Shown: positions 11,001-22,961 of the stretch, in pieces
How the letters are laid out: each line of letters begins with the position of its first letter
How positions within the stretch are numbered: the first letter of the stretch is position 1
Source: Phallusia fumigata
Lineage: Eukaryota; Chordata; Ascidiacea; Phlebobranchia; Ascidiidae
Direction of reading: 5' to 3'
Assembly: GCA_008931825.1 (NCBI GenBank)
Contig: QXVZ01014574.1
Location: forward strand, 1-31,236
DNA: 31,236 bases
Program-made: the position numbers and the translations under genes
The notes under the pieces: model-generated
The model's input: the letters and a program-made list of their open reading frames with translations, nothing else
Database searches by the model: none
Told to the model about the DNA's origin: nothing

Positions 11001-14000
11001 ACCGACATAATCAAAAATTTGGATTTGAATATGCACGGATTCGAATCCTATATTCGATATTCAATCTAAAACATCCGCAACCGTGTAAAGGTTTCAGCAC
11101 ATATCTATATCGGTTTGTGAAATGGAAAACATTTTGCTTTTACATTGTTATGAAGTGTAAGTCCTGTATAAATAGGTTGCCCTTACAAACACTTAATTGG
11201 TGCATTACAAAACAATACCCTACCCTTTTTAGAAGGGTACCAAAAAAGTGTTTTGCCCTTTACCAAATATTTTTTTTAAACTCAAATTCAAGGCAAGCTT
11301 AGAAAAAATGACAGTATTTGGTTTTAAAAACATATGTGACCAGTTTAAAAAAGTCCTGTCAATTGACCATATTTGACCATTCAATTGACAGGCTTGCCAA
11401 CCCTAATAAAAATGTTTTGTTTCCTGTAAATCATTTGTTGGGTGACAGTGACACTGTGTCACACCTGGCACCTTCTTACAGCACACCAGAATATGATTTA
11501 GACTTCGGTACTTATGGTTTGACAGGTGACTTACAAACCCACTGAGGCGATGATGAGTGAGGTGGAAAGCAGTTCCACTGAACAAAAAAGGAAAACTGTT
11601 CAAGATGTTTTTCCACAATCGCAATCAATGACTGCAAATTTCGGAACCATGGCGTTTAGGTATGTCCATAGTTGTGGGTCGCCTTTACCTTTTTAACCCC
11701 AAATATTTAGTTTTTTGTTTACATGCCCTTTGCTTTAGACATATCAATCCAAACGTATTGAAATTTAAAACATACATATGTAGGGTGATTTTTATTGGTT
11801 GTTTAAAATTTTAGCCTGATCGGTCAAGTATTTGCCCTTACAGCTGCAAACACGTGTGTAAACGCTGATTGTTTTGCCCCAAATGCAAAAAGACCTGACG
11901 CGAGGGAGGGATTGGCGAGTTTACCAAGCAAGCGACGCAACGCTCAGCGGTTGGTAACAGACTGCTATTTTACACATAAACGGGCGTTTATTCGTTGCGG
12001 CAAGGCGGGCGTTTCGCTGATTAAAATTAGGCGGTGATGACCTCAATATGTTTGCTGTTTTGCGATGTAGAAGACCGTGCGGCACAGCAATTTATTTATT
12101 CGTTCGTACATGCAACACCTCCCGACATCTACAAAGAGATTATCATTTTTATGACAGACGAATCCCAGCTGTTCATACTACACCACTGCTTTAGGTGATT
12201 GCGTAGTGTTAACCGAGATGCGTTTGCTAAATAATGCTGTAACAGATAATACCTTGCAATAACTTTGCTCTCATTTACAGTTGTACTCTCTTGTACATTA
12301 GCATATAAGCTTATATTTGGTTGGTCAAAGGCGCAACATTGTTGTTGAATTTACAGCGCGTTGCTGAAACTGTGTTGGAAGTGTCGTTTAGAGTTTGTTG
12401 TGCGGTTTGCTGCGGCTGGGCCTAAGGCCACTGCAGGTCAAACTAATGGTTAGTGTGAGTGTGGGGTTTAATTCAATTAATTCTTTTGACATTGAGATTG
12501 AAATTGACATGATGTAAGAAATGATGTAATTAGATAAATGGAAATCTTTACTTTTTGTTAAAATTTGTGAAACTGATTTCAAACCGATTATGTCTTAAAA
12601 ACATCACTACTATTCTGAAATTACATGTGTGTGGGGACCCATATGTTTATGCTAGCAAAAACAATCATGTTATAAAATGCCGAAAGAATTAGGGAACCAA
12701 TGTAATGCAGGTACTGAATATATATCCAATGTATTAAAGAAAATGGTTTATGTGGAGACCATCATTTTGAGGTGGTAGTGTATGTGGAATGAAAATGTGT
12801 AGAATGCCACCTCTCTAGTTTAAATCTCTTTCACACATAAAAATTGATAGATGTAAAAAATTTCATCCAATTAACCCACATGTCCCTAACATGTGCTAAT
12901 TTAACAACAGCTATATTTATTCAGGCAGTTAAAATTGAAGTTTCATTTGTTTGTATGCCTTTAAAATGCCATTTTTTAGCATGCAAATAACACCTGTTTG
13001 TGTTTGCAATCTAGAAACAACTTTACCACCAAGGGTTTGTACTCTGCACTTCCTGAAACAGAGAAGCTGCCAGATGAAACTGATGGAAGTGTTGTTATGG
13101 CCCCTATGGCAAGGCCAAGTAAGAGTGTTGTTATTATGAGAGAAAAAAACATCACAATCAATGAACAGAAATTTGTATTGAATGGACAAACGTTTTCTAA
13201 TGATTAATAATTATCTTGTGCAGGTTCATGCTTTTAGTCTGTTTGGTTATTACTGGTAAACTGTTTTGAGTAAACACATTTGGTATTCTGTAGGTCACTA
13301 ACTGTAGAACAGCATAATAAATGATGAGTTTCCCGTTAATCTATATTTGTATGTATTTGTACCGATTGGCTTATATTACTGAGTTTGCAAGTAAAAATGA
13401 CAACATATTTCCTAATGCAAGCAGAAATGAACGGAACTGATGGTAGTGATGAAGAAGCCAAATTTGTAGAGTCTTACAGTGATGAGGATCAGGATGACTC
13501 AGCAGACAAGGAACTGCGGGATTTCATTTCTTCACTTGGATTGACGTCTTATTTACCCCTTTTTGAGGTAATCGTAGGCACGAAATGATTTCAATTTCTT
13601 CATTCACTTGAAATTGGACTGTCATTGTTGTAGATGCTGAGTTAGGCACACTGGTCAAGCTTAAATAATGCTCCTTTTACATACTGGTCTGCCTGAGTTT
13701 TTAATTTTATTCTCAGTGGGGGGAACAACGCCTAAATGTGTTCTCAGAATAAGTCCACCATCTAGCTTCCAGCCTTATTGCAATTTCAAGGGATCATTTT
13801 TTATTGATTTGATTTTTTTTCGATCTCGTGAGTTTGTGACTTGTAATGTGATTCAACTCATAGGTTTTCTTGGGATTAAGCAATATTGCTCAATGTTTTT
13901 GCTCAGTAAAACAAAATTAGAATCCACAACCTTGCTGGGACCACGCTTTCTCGCGGTAACCAACAAGTTGCAAAAAACTTCTGCAGTTCGCCAAAAGGCA

Positions 14001-15022
14001 AAAAAATAGGCACAAGCTTCAATTTAAATTAGGCTGGCACCACGGCCCACATACTAGCGTAGTAATAAATTGACACATTGTGACGGTCGGAGCGTCGAAT
14101 AATAACCTAAATTTCTTTGATTATTACAGCAATAGTGAAAAATGCGATAACCTAATACCAACTTGTTTGCAATTAACCAATTTTTACCAGTAGATGCCGG
14201 ACACATGTCCGCATACGTTTTTCGGTGCATGCAATCGTTTACATAACATATTGTGGGCCGCTTTATAAGCTTTTGTAAACATGTTGTGCAGCCCTGACTT
14301 AAACAGTCAAGTGCGTGGCACGCGCTTGCCAGGTGCGAAAAGTAATTTGCAAATTTACTGCGCTGGTAAATAAATACAGGTTAAATAAATGCAGCCTAGG
14401 GTAACACTGAGCACACAACAGAGGAGATTTTATGTCATTCACAGTAAACAATGAATAATTTCCGGCCTCGTAAACATGCCGCGTAATTGGCGCCACCTGG
14501 CGGCACAAAAAACAATTCATGCATTTCGGGATTCTACACATTTCATTTTTTTGTGATAAGTCTGACAACTAACGCCCGATCTATTTTCATTTTTAAGTTA
14601 TTTTTGGTCCGCATGGTCATAATTATGATGTCACTGTCACGGTATAGTTTCGGTGACGTCATGTCCATGTAACCCACCCCCCAATGCCCCCTCGAGAAAT
14701 AGACGCATAAATGCTATGTCACTGTTTAATATGCGGCAATATGACGTCCATTAAAGCATGCAAGTCGTGCTCGCTGCTCCCTCTAGCGGACGCTGGCCAT
14801 TTCGGATCATTCCGACAGGTGGCTCTTTGTAGTTTACCAAATCAATGTATTGTTCCCCAGCAAAATGACATGGACATGGAGTCGCTGACGTATTGTACGG
14901 AGGACGACCTTCGCGAGATCGGTCTGAACATCGGCCCGCGAAAGAAAGTCATGCAGGGATTGAAACGCCGAAAGCTGGAGGAGGACATGAAAATATCGGA
15001 CGCCGAAATGACGACCTTCTAG
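8032..15022 (+). CDS. USH1G: SANS scaffold protein orthologue (ankyrin repeats + SAM + PDZ ligand)
   Basis: Ten exons join in phase to about 400 aa: 8032-8088, 8273-8379, 8706-8931, 9266-9372, 10174-10261, 10644-10718, 11526-11659, 13015-13118, 13425-13567 (or from 13422), 14861-15022. The N-terminus (MNDRFHRAAKDG, then DGMTPTLWSAYTGNL, GNSALHLAAQNGHLHLVSFL) is the diagnostic ankyrin block of USH1G/ANKS4B. Exon 4 is a basic helical segment. The splice of exons 7 and 8 yields GTMAFRNNF, matching the conserved GTMVFRRNY of vertebrate SANS. An acidic stretch precedes the SAM domain, which is split over exons 9 and 10. The C-terminus MTTF has Thr at -2 and Phe at 0, a class I PDZ ligand. In vertebrates the family binds harmonin and myosin VII at stereocilia or microvillar tips. 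Human USH1G has 461 aa and ANKS4B 417. One gene here probably represents the pre-duplication state. Confidence 0.95.
9875..9921 (+). repeat. Two-copy A-rich tandem repeat, 26-bp period
   Basis: The 21-base unit starting TTCAACAAAAAC is repeated exactly at 9875-9895 and 9901-9921, separated by TTGAT. It sits in the SANS intron between exons 4 and 5 and looks like simple slippage. Confidence 0.85.
11660..13014. other. Large SANS intron (1.36 kb), no internal gene seen
   Basis: This intron between exons 7 and 8 has a more GC-rich interior (about 11820-12430) than its flanks. Such a compositional island could be an enhancer or a decayed mobile element, but I could not find terminal repeats, coding potential or an RNA gene in it. 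Confidence 0.4.
13568..14860. other. SANS intron splitting the SAM domain (1.3 kb)
   Basis: No coding exon is supported here. A perfect TGACGTCA octamer occurs at 14654-14661. The final 200 bp before the last exon are more GC-rich than the rest of the intron. Open frames in it lack any recognisable domain. Confidence 0.4.
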
Positions 15023-15187
15023 GTCCATTTAAGGTGTCTGTCGCTTTTTACGGTTTTTCTTGCGAGTTTTAGACAGCGTGGCACGTTTGACAGGAATGCC
15101 CGTTATGTTAGAATATTCAAAGCGCTTTTTCTATATAACAGGGTCCGGCAGCCTTTCAAACGCAGTGTGCCAGTTTCCAAATTTATG

Positions 15188-16369
15188 TCAAAAAGCTAAT
15201 GACTTCGTTTTCCATGGTCGTTGAAGTCACCGCTTAAAGTTTCTGAGTTTAGTTGCCCAACCGTAAGCACCTGTAAAAGGCTTGTGTAGATGCGCTCTTT
15301 GTTACAGTTGCACTGTACTTAACGACAAAAAAACAAGAGGTCGCTCAACTCGGCTCAAAAATTTCCATAAATAATCACCTTGCGTGACACCCTTGGTTGC
15401 GGACCCCTGCTGTTTATTTTGCAAAGCTCGTTAGAAAACCTGTTTCAATTTAGTCTCATGCATAAGCGCTCAATTTTCCTATTTGTATACCTACAGGCAC
15501 CGACCTGATGATGTAAATAGTCGCTGACTGAAAACGAGTCAAGTTTTTGCTTTGAACTAGTCCCGGTACTGAGCGCGGTCACTTTCAAGTTGTTGGTTGC
15601 TGTTTGATTTGCGTGTTCCTAATTTTGTTACGTGTTCCAGCTAGACAAGACTTTTCCTATTCCTATTGCGGTGCTTTAACTCTTTCGCCAATAACTGCTT
15701 TTTCTCGGTGCTTTACATTGTTGGACCTTTTTTTCTTCAATAGCCGTTCTTCATATAAAATCGATTTCTATTCGTGGCNTCAAAAAGCTAATGACTTCGT
15801 TTTCCATGGTTGTTGAAGTCACCGCTTAAAGTTTCTGAGTTTAGTAGTCCAACCGTAAGCACCCGTAAAAGGCTTGTGTAGATGCGCTCTTTGTTACAGT
15901 TGCACTGTACTTAACGACAAAAAAACAAGAGGTCGCTCAACTCGGCTCAAATATTTCAATAAATGATCACCTTGCGTACCACCCTTGGTTGCGGACCCCT
16001 GCTGTATATTCTGCAAAGCTCGTTAGAAAACCTGTTTCAATTTAGTCTCATGTATAAGCGCTCAATTTTCCTATTTGTATACCTACAGGCACCGACCTGA
16101 TGATGTAAATAGTCGTTGACTGAAAACGAGTCAAGTTTGTGCTTTGAACTAGTCCCAGTACTGAGCGCGGTTACTTTCAAGTTGTTGGTTGCTGTTTGAT
16201 TTGCGTGTTCCTAATTTTGTTGTGTGTTCCAGCTAGACAAGACTTTTCCTATTCCTATTGCGGTGCATTAACTCTTTCGCCAATAACTGCTTTTCCTCGG
16301 TGCTTTACATTGTTGGACCTTTTTTCTTCAATAGCCGTTCTTCATATAAAATCGATTTTTATTCGTGAC
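15188..16369. repeat. Near-identical 590-bp copies on either side of an N
   Basis: Sequence starting TCAAAAAGCTAATGACTTCG occurs at 15188-15778 and again at 15780-16369, with scattered substitutions and small indels. The two copies are divided by the single N at 15779. This is the expected look of two overlapping, possibly allelic contigs placed next to each other with a one-base gap. Neither copy has convincing coding potential. Confidence 0.85.
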
Positions 16370-18496
16370 GTACTACGTTTTTAAAATTCTGCAATAATTT
16401 TATCTTTTCCGCTGTTTTTTGTTTCTTTGATAATTTGTACAAAGTGTATTTGTTCATTGCTGAGGTCAAGTCGCAGCACTGCTCGCTGGTTTGATATAGG
16501 TCGCGTCATGTTGTATCATTGTGATCCATAGTATAGGATTTCGAATCTAAAAATTTGTGCATATTGGCATTTTAAAATCGACTCTTGAATTTTAGTGATA
16601 AAAATGTCCTTCAAACGCGCATTATCATTCTTTCGAATTCTTTAACAGTTTGGAAATAATTAGAACAGGATTGAATTTTTTTGACAAAAAGTTATTGATG
16701 TCATTCTTAAAAGTGGCGTGCAATGTCAACGCTGTATTATGAAGACAATACCGTGGTTTTCCTGCTTCTGTTTACATTTTAGATGCATGCCTTGCAATTT
16801 ATTTTCTTCCTTGGTGCCCCCATATTCCTGTCTGAAAAAAACGACACCGAATTTCAAACGTAAATGCCCAAGTGCAATACCAATGACGCATTCTAATCTT
16901 AACCACTCGTTCCAACAAAAATTTGCATCATACAATCCAAAAACTCGTTATAAGCCTCCAACCTTTTATATCTTCAACAGCTGAAGCGTGTACTGTGATC
17001 GCATAGTCGATAATTTTCCAAGTGTTCGCCAACTCAATTGTGACGTCACTGTCTATCCTCGTTTCCGAATCGCTGTAGCAAAACCAATGTCTAGTGTTGA
17101 CTTCATAGACCCTGTGATTTTTCTTTTCCCGTGCTGTGTCGTGTCTTTAACGGATTTCCAACGAGCCACTTGCAGTCAATTAAATGTACAAAATACCTTA
17201 AACACGTTCATATTCGATTGTATATTTTCAACAGTCTAAAACAGTTGGCTGCCCGAGACTCGTTGAGAAATCTGCTTAGAAAGATGTGCCNCAGGCACCG
17301 ACCTGATGATGTAAATAGTCGTTGACTGAAAACGAGTCAAGTTTGTGCTTTGAACTAGTCCCAGTACTGAGCGCGGTTACTTTCAAGTTGTTGGTTGCTG
17401 TTTGATTTGCGTGTTCCTAATTTTGTTGTGTGTTCCAGCTAGACAAGACTTTTCCTATTCCTATTGCGGTGCATTAACTCTTTCGCCAATAACTGCTTTT
17501 CCTCGGTGCTTTACATTGTTGGACCTTTTTTCTTCAATAGCCGTTCTTCATATAAAATCGATTTTTATTCGTGACGTACTACGTTTTTAAAATTCTGCAA
17601 TAATTTTATCTTTTCCGCTGTTTTTTGTTTCTTTGATAATTTGTACAAAGTGTATTTGTTCATTGCTGAGGTCAAGTCGCAGCACTGCTCGCTGGTTTGA
17701 TATAGGTCGCGTCATGTTGTATCATTGTGATCCATAGTATAGGATTTCGAATCTAAAAATTTGTGCATATTGGCATTTTAAAATCGACTCTTGAATTTTA
17801 GTGATAAAAATGTCCTTCAAACGCGCGTTATCATTCTTTCGAATTCTTTAACAGTTTGGAAATAATTAGAACAGGATTGAATTATTTTGACAAAAAGTTA
17901 TTGATGTCATTCTTAAAAGTGGCGTGCAATGTCAACGCTGTATTATGAAGACAATACCGTGGTTTTCCTGCTTCTGTTTACATTTCAGATGCATGCCTTG
18001 CAATTTATTTTCTTCCTTGGTGCCCCCATATTCCTAACTGAAAAAAACGACACCGAATTTCAAACGCAAATGCCCAAGTGCAATACTAATAACGCATTCT
18101 AATCTTAACCACTCGTTCCAACAAAATTTTGCTTCATACAATCCAAAAACTCGTTATAAGCCTCCAACATTTTATATCTCCAACATCTGAAGCGTATACT
18201 GTGATCGCATAGTCGATAATTTTCCAAGTGTTCGCCAACTCAATTGTGACGTCACTGTCTATCCTCGTTTCCGAATCGCTGTAGCAAAACCAATGTCTAG
18301 TGTTGACTTCATAGACCCTGTGATTTTTCTTTTCCCGTGCTGTGTCGTGTCTTTAACGGATTTCCAACGAGCCACTTGCAGTCAATTAAATGTACAAAAT
18401 ACCTTAAACACGTTCAAATTCGATTGTATATTTTCAACAGTCTAAAACAGTTGGCTGCCCGAGACTCGTTGAGAAATCTGCTTAGAAAGATGTGCC
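16086..18496. repeat. Near-identical 1,205-bp copies on either side of an N
   Basis: The block starting CAGGCACCGACCTGATGATG runs from 16086 to 17290 and again from 17292 to 18496. The copies have the same length and differ by few bases, and the N at 17291 lies exactly between them. The first 285 bases also occur at 15494-15778. Short open frames beginning MICVFLILL recur only because the DNA recurs. An unmerged contig overlap is the simplest reading. Confidence 0.9.
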
Positions 18497-20123
18497 AGTT
18501 GCAAAAAAACGTGTTTACAATTTCAAGTACGTACCTAATCAAGTGTTTTTCGCCATAGAGCTGTGATAATTTTGCACTCTCCGCTGCTATATCGTTGCGG
18601 TGTGCCTCAGCGTGTACAATTACATATTGCTTTTGGTGCTGTGTACAAACTCTTTAATTCCGCTGGATAGCGCTGTATCGCATTCAACGATTGAATAAAA
18701 CGCCCGGAAAAACGAGTGGATGCTTTTCGGGTTAGAATAACTTTGATAGTAAGATGTAACCTGAGTCATCAGTATTCAACTGTTTAGTTAGTAGGTAACA
18801 TGGCGTCTCCCCGCTACAAACATTCATTTTCTTTCCATGTATTTTTTTCATGTTTATCAGTGAAACCAACAAGATTGACGCCAAAGTAAATAAAAATAGT
18901 GGCAAACCAAGCCTTTGCCTTCATTTGTTGCAAACTGCCATTGCTTTGTCGGAGTTGTGAATAACGATAGGACTATAAAAACCAACGACCCGGTTACAGC
19001 TGTGACTTTCGATATTATTTAGGCACCTATTGTTCTAAGCACGTTCCAAAGAGACTTCCGACGTGTCAGAATCACAGTTTCGTAGGCGAACAATGCAGGT
19101 CAATTTTGCCAAGGCTTTCGAAAGCAGCAGCGAAGAGAGATGTTTAGCACGTTCTCGCGAGGCAATCACCGAATCCCGACACACAAAAAAAACAGAATGT
19201 GAAAATGATTTCATGGCATTATTCACCACACAACATTATTTCACTGTGTTTACAATGGACAACGCGTGATTTGAATAGCGAACAGTGTCTAACAATATCG
19301 TCTACACATAACCCACGTTAGTTTACATTACAACCAGACAACCAGGGCTTATACCCACAAGCAGATGATCACTAACACGTATTTGTCAACCGTACCGGGT
19401 TCCCCAACGAGCTTTACGCATTCAACTGGATATTTTTACTACAATAGCGCTGTACATTGATTGTGAACATGTGGCCGTTATAGTCACGATTGCAGGACAA
19501 GGTTAGTAACCGGTTAAGCTCTTTGCTATTCGGGCAACTCCCTTTTAGAACTCCTGAAACGTATGCGACAAGTGCGAAGTCAAAACTGCGTCTGTGTCGC
19601 AATTTTTCGGAAAACTGACCCCCCTAAAGAGTCACCGCTTCCCATGATTGATACAGCGAGTTGATTAAAACACATTCACAAGCTGAAAATACGTCACACG
19701 TTTGTGACATTTTTTACGTGGGTATTTTCACTCCAAAAGGGAAACGTGAAACAGCTTAGAGGGCCTCGTCATCATCGAATTATGAATCCTGACGTAGGTT
19801 TTAACGTTAGTTTCACGTTACTTTGGATGCCCAAAATTTCAACTGCTCGATTTCCTTTTGTACATGTACATTGCTTGGGTCTCAAAGGAAACGCTAATTG
19901 AGTGGGTTTCACACGCACCGTAAACAACCAAGTCACTTGCATCTAAGTGCTAATTGCGTCGTCAATGATGAGCTAAACATTAGCAAGACGACGGTGAAAA
20001 CATCGTCTACGTCACATCCTATCTGTGAAGTGCTCGAAACGCCGGGCGGCCTATGGTGCTATCCAGTCAGAACAGACAAGCGTCTATTGTCAACACAAGG
20101 AAGTAGCTTCTATCATCTGGAAG
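18497..20123. other. Intergenic region upstream of the EF-hand gene
   Basis: No gene is supported in this 1.6-kb stretch. An open frame near 19093-19269 on the plus strand could encode a 58-aa charged peptide (starting MQVNFAKAF), but no splice partner, domain or poly(A) signal backs it. The right end should include the promoter of the EF-hand gene starting at 20124. Confidence 0.4.
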
Positions 20124-21740
20124 ATGTCGTTCAAAAGCCAACAGAAAGGTGCTAGTAATTTGTTAATGTCACTGTGGATAATGAACTTTCACATTGTGGA
20201 TATATCTTCTAGCAAAAACACGTAGCTAGATATTAGCCGGCAGATTTGGGTTTAACGCCAGTTTTTCAATGTCTCGTTGCGGTCATCTTTTGTTAACTTG
20301 AACAGCGTACAAAATGGTTAAGCTCTTTTGTTTGTTGGTGAGCATTGTTGCAAGTAGGTTAAAAACATGAATGCTGTTTTATTGTCTGTGGAACAAAAAT
20401 TACAATGCCCTTTAGGAAAAGAGGACGTTTAAAGTTTTGTAATTGGTCGAAGTCAGTGTAAAATGGTTGAGGGGGATTTCTTTGTCAAATAAACTTTCGC
20501 GCTGTTGATAAATCTAATATACCCTGTGACTTGTTGCTATTAGTTAACTAAATTACCCATCAGGAGACGCGCAATGATTCCCATGTTACTTCAGTTTTGC
20601 GTTTTAAAACGTTTTTGTGGCTGATGACATTCATTATCGCCACCCAAAGGCTTCATACCGTAGCAGGAACGTTGGTTAGGAGTCCTGAAGGAGAATTTAA
20701 GAAGCACCAGTTGCTGAGAAAAACAAGGCCGAACTGGCGGTAGTAAAACAAACAAATTTACCAATCGATTTACACAAAGGCGATTAAAGACTGGCCAGTT
20801 TTGCTCATTTGACAAACGTGCAAAAATGTTCTTTGATATTACCCGGATGTATCGACACAGGAACACAGAACTAATTCCCATTTTTTTCGTGTGATTTCAG
20901 GCAATCCCGGTTCCTCGACCGAAGTAAACCTAGAATACGCCGCATCAATCATACTGCATGTGTTCCAGCGCTTTGATAGTGACGGGGGAGGAACTCTTCA
21001 GAGAAAGGAACTGCGACGGCTACTACGCGAATGTGGGGCCAAACTCACATCGAAGCAGTGCGATGACATCATCGACCAGCTGGACACGGACGGAGACGGT
21101 GGGGGAAGACTTAGATATCGATCATAAAAATAACTTGGTCAACAGCATTAAATCTTTTTAAGCTTTGGCTGGAACTCTATGAACGAATGTGTTATTTGAA
21201 GTTAGAAATACGTTACTTTTTGACGAAAAAATGTAATGCATATACTTCATTGTTGTCATCAAAATTGCCACTTATTTAAGTTGACATCAAAACGTCTCTC
21301 TACACTGCGCTTCAAGTTTACACCAAATTATGGGATAGCCCAATATTATTTAAGAAAGAAACCTACAGTTTGGGTTGACACTTATACATGTGCACGCAAA
21401 AACAAATTTCCTGTGCCAACTATCTCAAAATGATCAAAACCAATCCTCATTGAAAGTCCCGCTTTGTTTTGCAGGGGAAATGAACTTTGCCGAGTTCATG
21501 TCTTTTCTTGGACGTCTATACCAGCTACAGTTCTTCGGTACAGACCCTGGTAACTTTTGGTCCAAGACCGACGTCGGTCAAAAAGCGCCACCTCATCACC
21601 CGCCTCCGTCATCGGCACGACCAATTGACAGACGGCCCCTTCCGGACCCTCGGGCGGCCCCCCCAGTGCTACCCAGGCCCCGTGCTGCGGGCCCACCACT
21701 GCCTACACCCCGGGGGAACTCCCCTTACCCACGGCGATGA
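20124..21740 (+). CDS. Two-EF-hand protein with proline-rich C-terminal tail (162 aa)
   Basis: Three exons join in phase: 20124-20148, 20901-21098, 21475-21740. The first codes only MSFKSQQK plus one base and uses a GTGCTA donor, so this start is a little less secure. Residues 16-91 form an EF-hand pair. The first loop is DSDGGGTLQRKE (34-45), with Gly rather than an acidic or polar residue at loop position 5. The second is DTDGDGEMNFAE (70-81), canonical and split by intron 2 inside the loop. After a hydrophobic segment (FMSFLGRLYQLQFFG) the last 50 or so residues are Pro/Arg-rich with repeated PxxP motifs, suggesting SH3 or WW partners. Poly(A) signals AATAAA lie at 21983-21992. The calcium-sensor role is inferred from the family; I do not recognise the specific orthologue. 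Confidence 0.88.
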
Positions 21741-21911
21741 AAAGTAGACGATAAAAACGATTGCTTGTTACTAGCGGGCAATACATACAAAGATAGAACA
21801 AAAACGGAAGTTTAATTTTAGTTGTGTGGTTTTAAATTTTGTGCTCGAAAAGCATTTCTTGAAACCCTTCCGTGCTGTTTTTTGCGTGGCTGTGTATCAA
21901 TTTTCTTCGAC

Positions 21912-21992
21912 TTTATTTTTTGACCTCATTTAACTAAGTAAACGACAAGTTGAGTACTGTGGATTTTGCATTGAAACCGAGTAATAAATAAA
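21912..21992. terminator. Crossed poly(A) signals of two convergent genes
   Basis: The plus-strand EF-hand gene has overlapping AATAAA hexamers at 21983-21992. The minus-strand gene ending at 22018 has its first clear AATAAA at 21917-21912. If both are used, each transcript passes the other's signal and the two 3' UTRs overlap by roughly 70-110 bases. Confidence 0.55.
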
Positions 21993-22017
21993 AAATGCAC
22001 GCGCTGAACAGCTAGAG

Positions 22018-22961
22018 CTAGTCACGCAATCTTCCGCAGCGTATGTCCTGTGCCAGCAGGCTTCCCGCCCTAATTCGGTTTAATCGCTTTGGGCCAAGGC
22101 AAGACACCGACTTGAATATCATCCTTCGCATCATGCAGGCAAAGGCTGCGAGGAATGCCACCACACACAGCGTTCCAGCAGCAGCTTCCATATCCTGGCT
22201 GCCAAACAAAACGAGTCGGCGGGTTTTGTAATTCGCATTCAATAGTCCAGCCCACGCATTGTTCCCCGCTAGCTGAGTGTCCCGCTTCCGCAGTCTCATC
22301 TCAGGTAGCTCGGTTTCGCCACCCAGCGGATAAATCTCAAGCTCTTTAGCGTCATCGCGCGGAAGAAGGAGCCCCTTTGCTTGAAGCTGCGTTTCGTTGG
22401 AGTGTTCAATTGGACCCTTAATGAGAAACAATCAAATTGGCACGAATGAAAATATTTTTCATAATCAAAGAGTTGCGTTTTGAAGGGAGTCTTTTGCCCA
22501 AAAACAACAAGAAAAATTGTCTGTGCTATGTGCGCCATTTGTCCTAAACAAAAACTGTTAGGTGGTAGTCCAGAGCAGGTTTTTAGAAGTCTGCAAACGA
22601 ATATTTCCCACGATCTTTATTATTACCAGCAAAGAGGAAAAAGGCATCAAAATCTTACCTTGACCAGATTAGGCTGAGAAAATACACCTGTTGCGTTTTT
22701 ATCAAAATATATTTTCTTCAACATAGAACTTGATTTTGTCCAATTTCCATTATTGCGTATTGTCTCGTCACCAACGTTTTGCTTTGAAAATCGATTCAAC
22801 GGTTTCGCAAAGTCTATTTCAACTGTGTTGTTTTCAGTTGCACGTATGATAGCACCCAGAGAGAACTTTTCAGCTTTCAAACTTTTAATTTCCGCAGTTT
22901 TGGCACATACTCCATCAACAAGCGCCAGCAATGCGCACAGTCCCCAACCAAGTTTTAACAT
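22018..22961 (-). CDS. Unrecognised signal-peptide and transmembrane protein (233 aa)
   Basis: Two exons join in phase 0: 22961-22659 and 22416-22018. The N-terminus (MLKLGWGLCALLALVDGVCA) is a good signal peptide, with cleavage expected near residue 20. The ectodomain, residues 21 to about 176, carries four N-glycosylation sequons (N44 NT, then NWT, NAT, N108 ET) and polybasic stretches (RLRKR at 142-146, KTRR at 165-168) that might be proprotein-convertase sites, although the first lacks Arg at P4. A hydrophobic segment at about 177-197 (EAAAGTLCVVAFLAAFACMM) is followed by a basic cytosolic tail, giving type I topology. I do not recognise any domain. It is convergent with the EF-hand gene and could be a lineage-restricted surface protein. 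Confidence 0.75.

Noticed and set aside
11030-11065. GGATTCGAATCC resembling a tRNA B box
   Set aside because: No A box, acceptor stem or cloverleaf can be formed around it.
10928-11302. 124-codon plus-strand frame inside the SANS gene
   Set aside because: Lies within an intron, AT-rich, no family resemblance, and the exon phases on both sides join without it.
11408-11524. Frame with GDSDTVSHLAPSYSTPEYDL as an extra SANS exon
   Set aside because: The acceptor at 11525 lies directly behind it. Exon 6 joins exon 7 at 11526 in phase, while including this stretch breaks the downstream frame. An unproven alternative remains.
15604-17590. A short reading frame starting MICVFLILL seen three times, suggesting a repeated gene
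   Set aside because: It recurs because the DNA is duplicated at the N joins; the frame has no domain and differs in reading after indels.
19063-19269. Plus-strand charged 58-68 aa frame upstream of the EF-hand gene
   Set aside because: The longest version starts at GTG. No splice junction, domain or poly(A) signal supports it.
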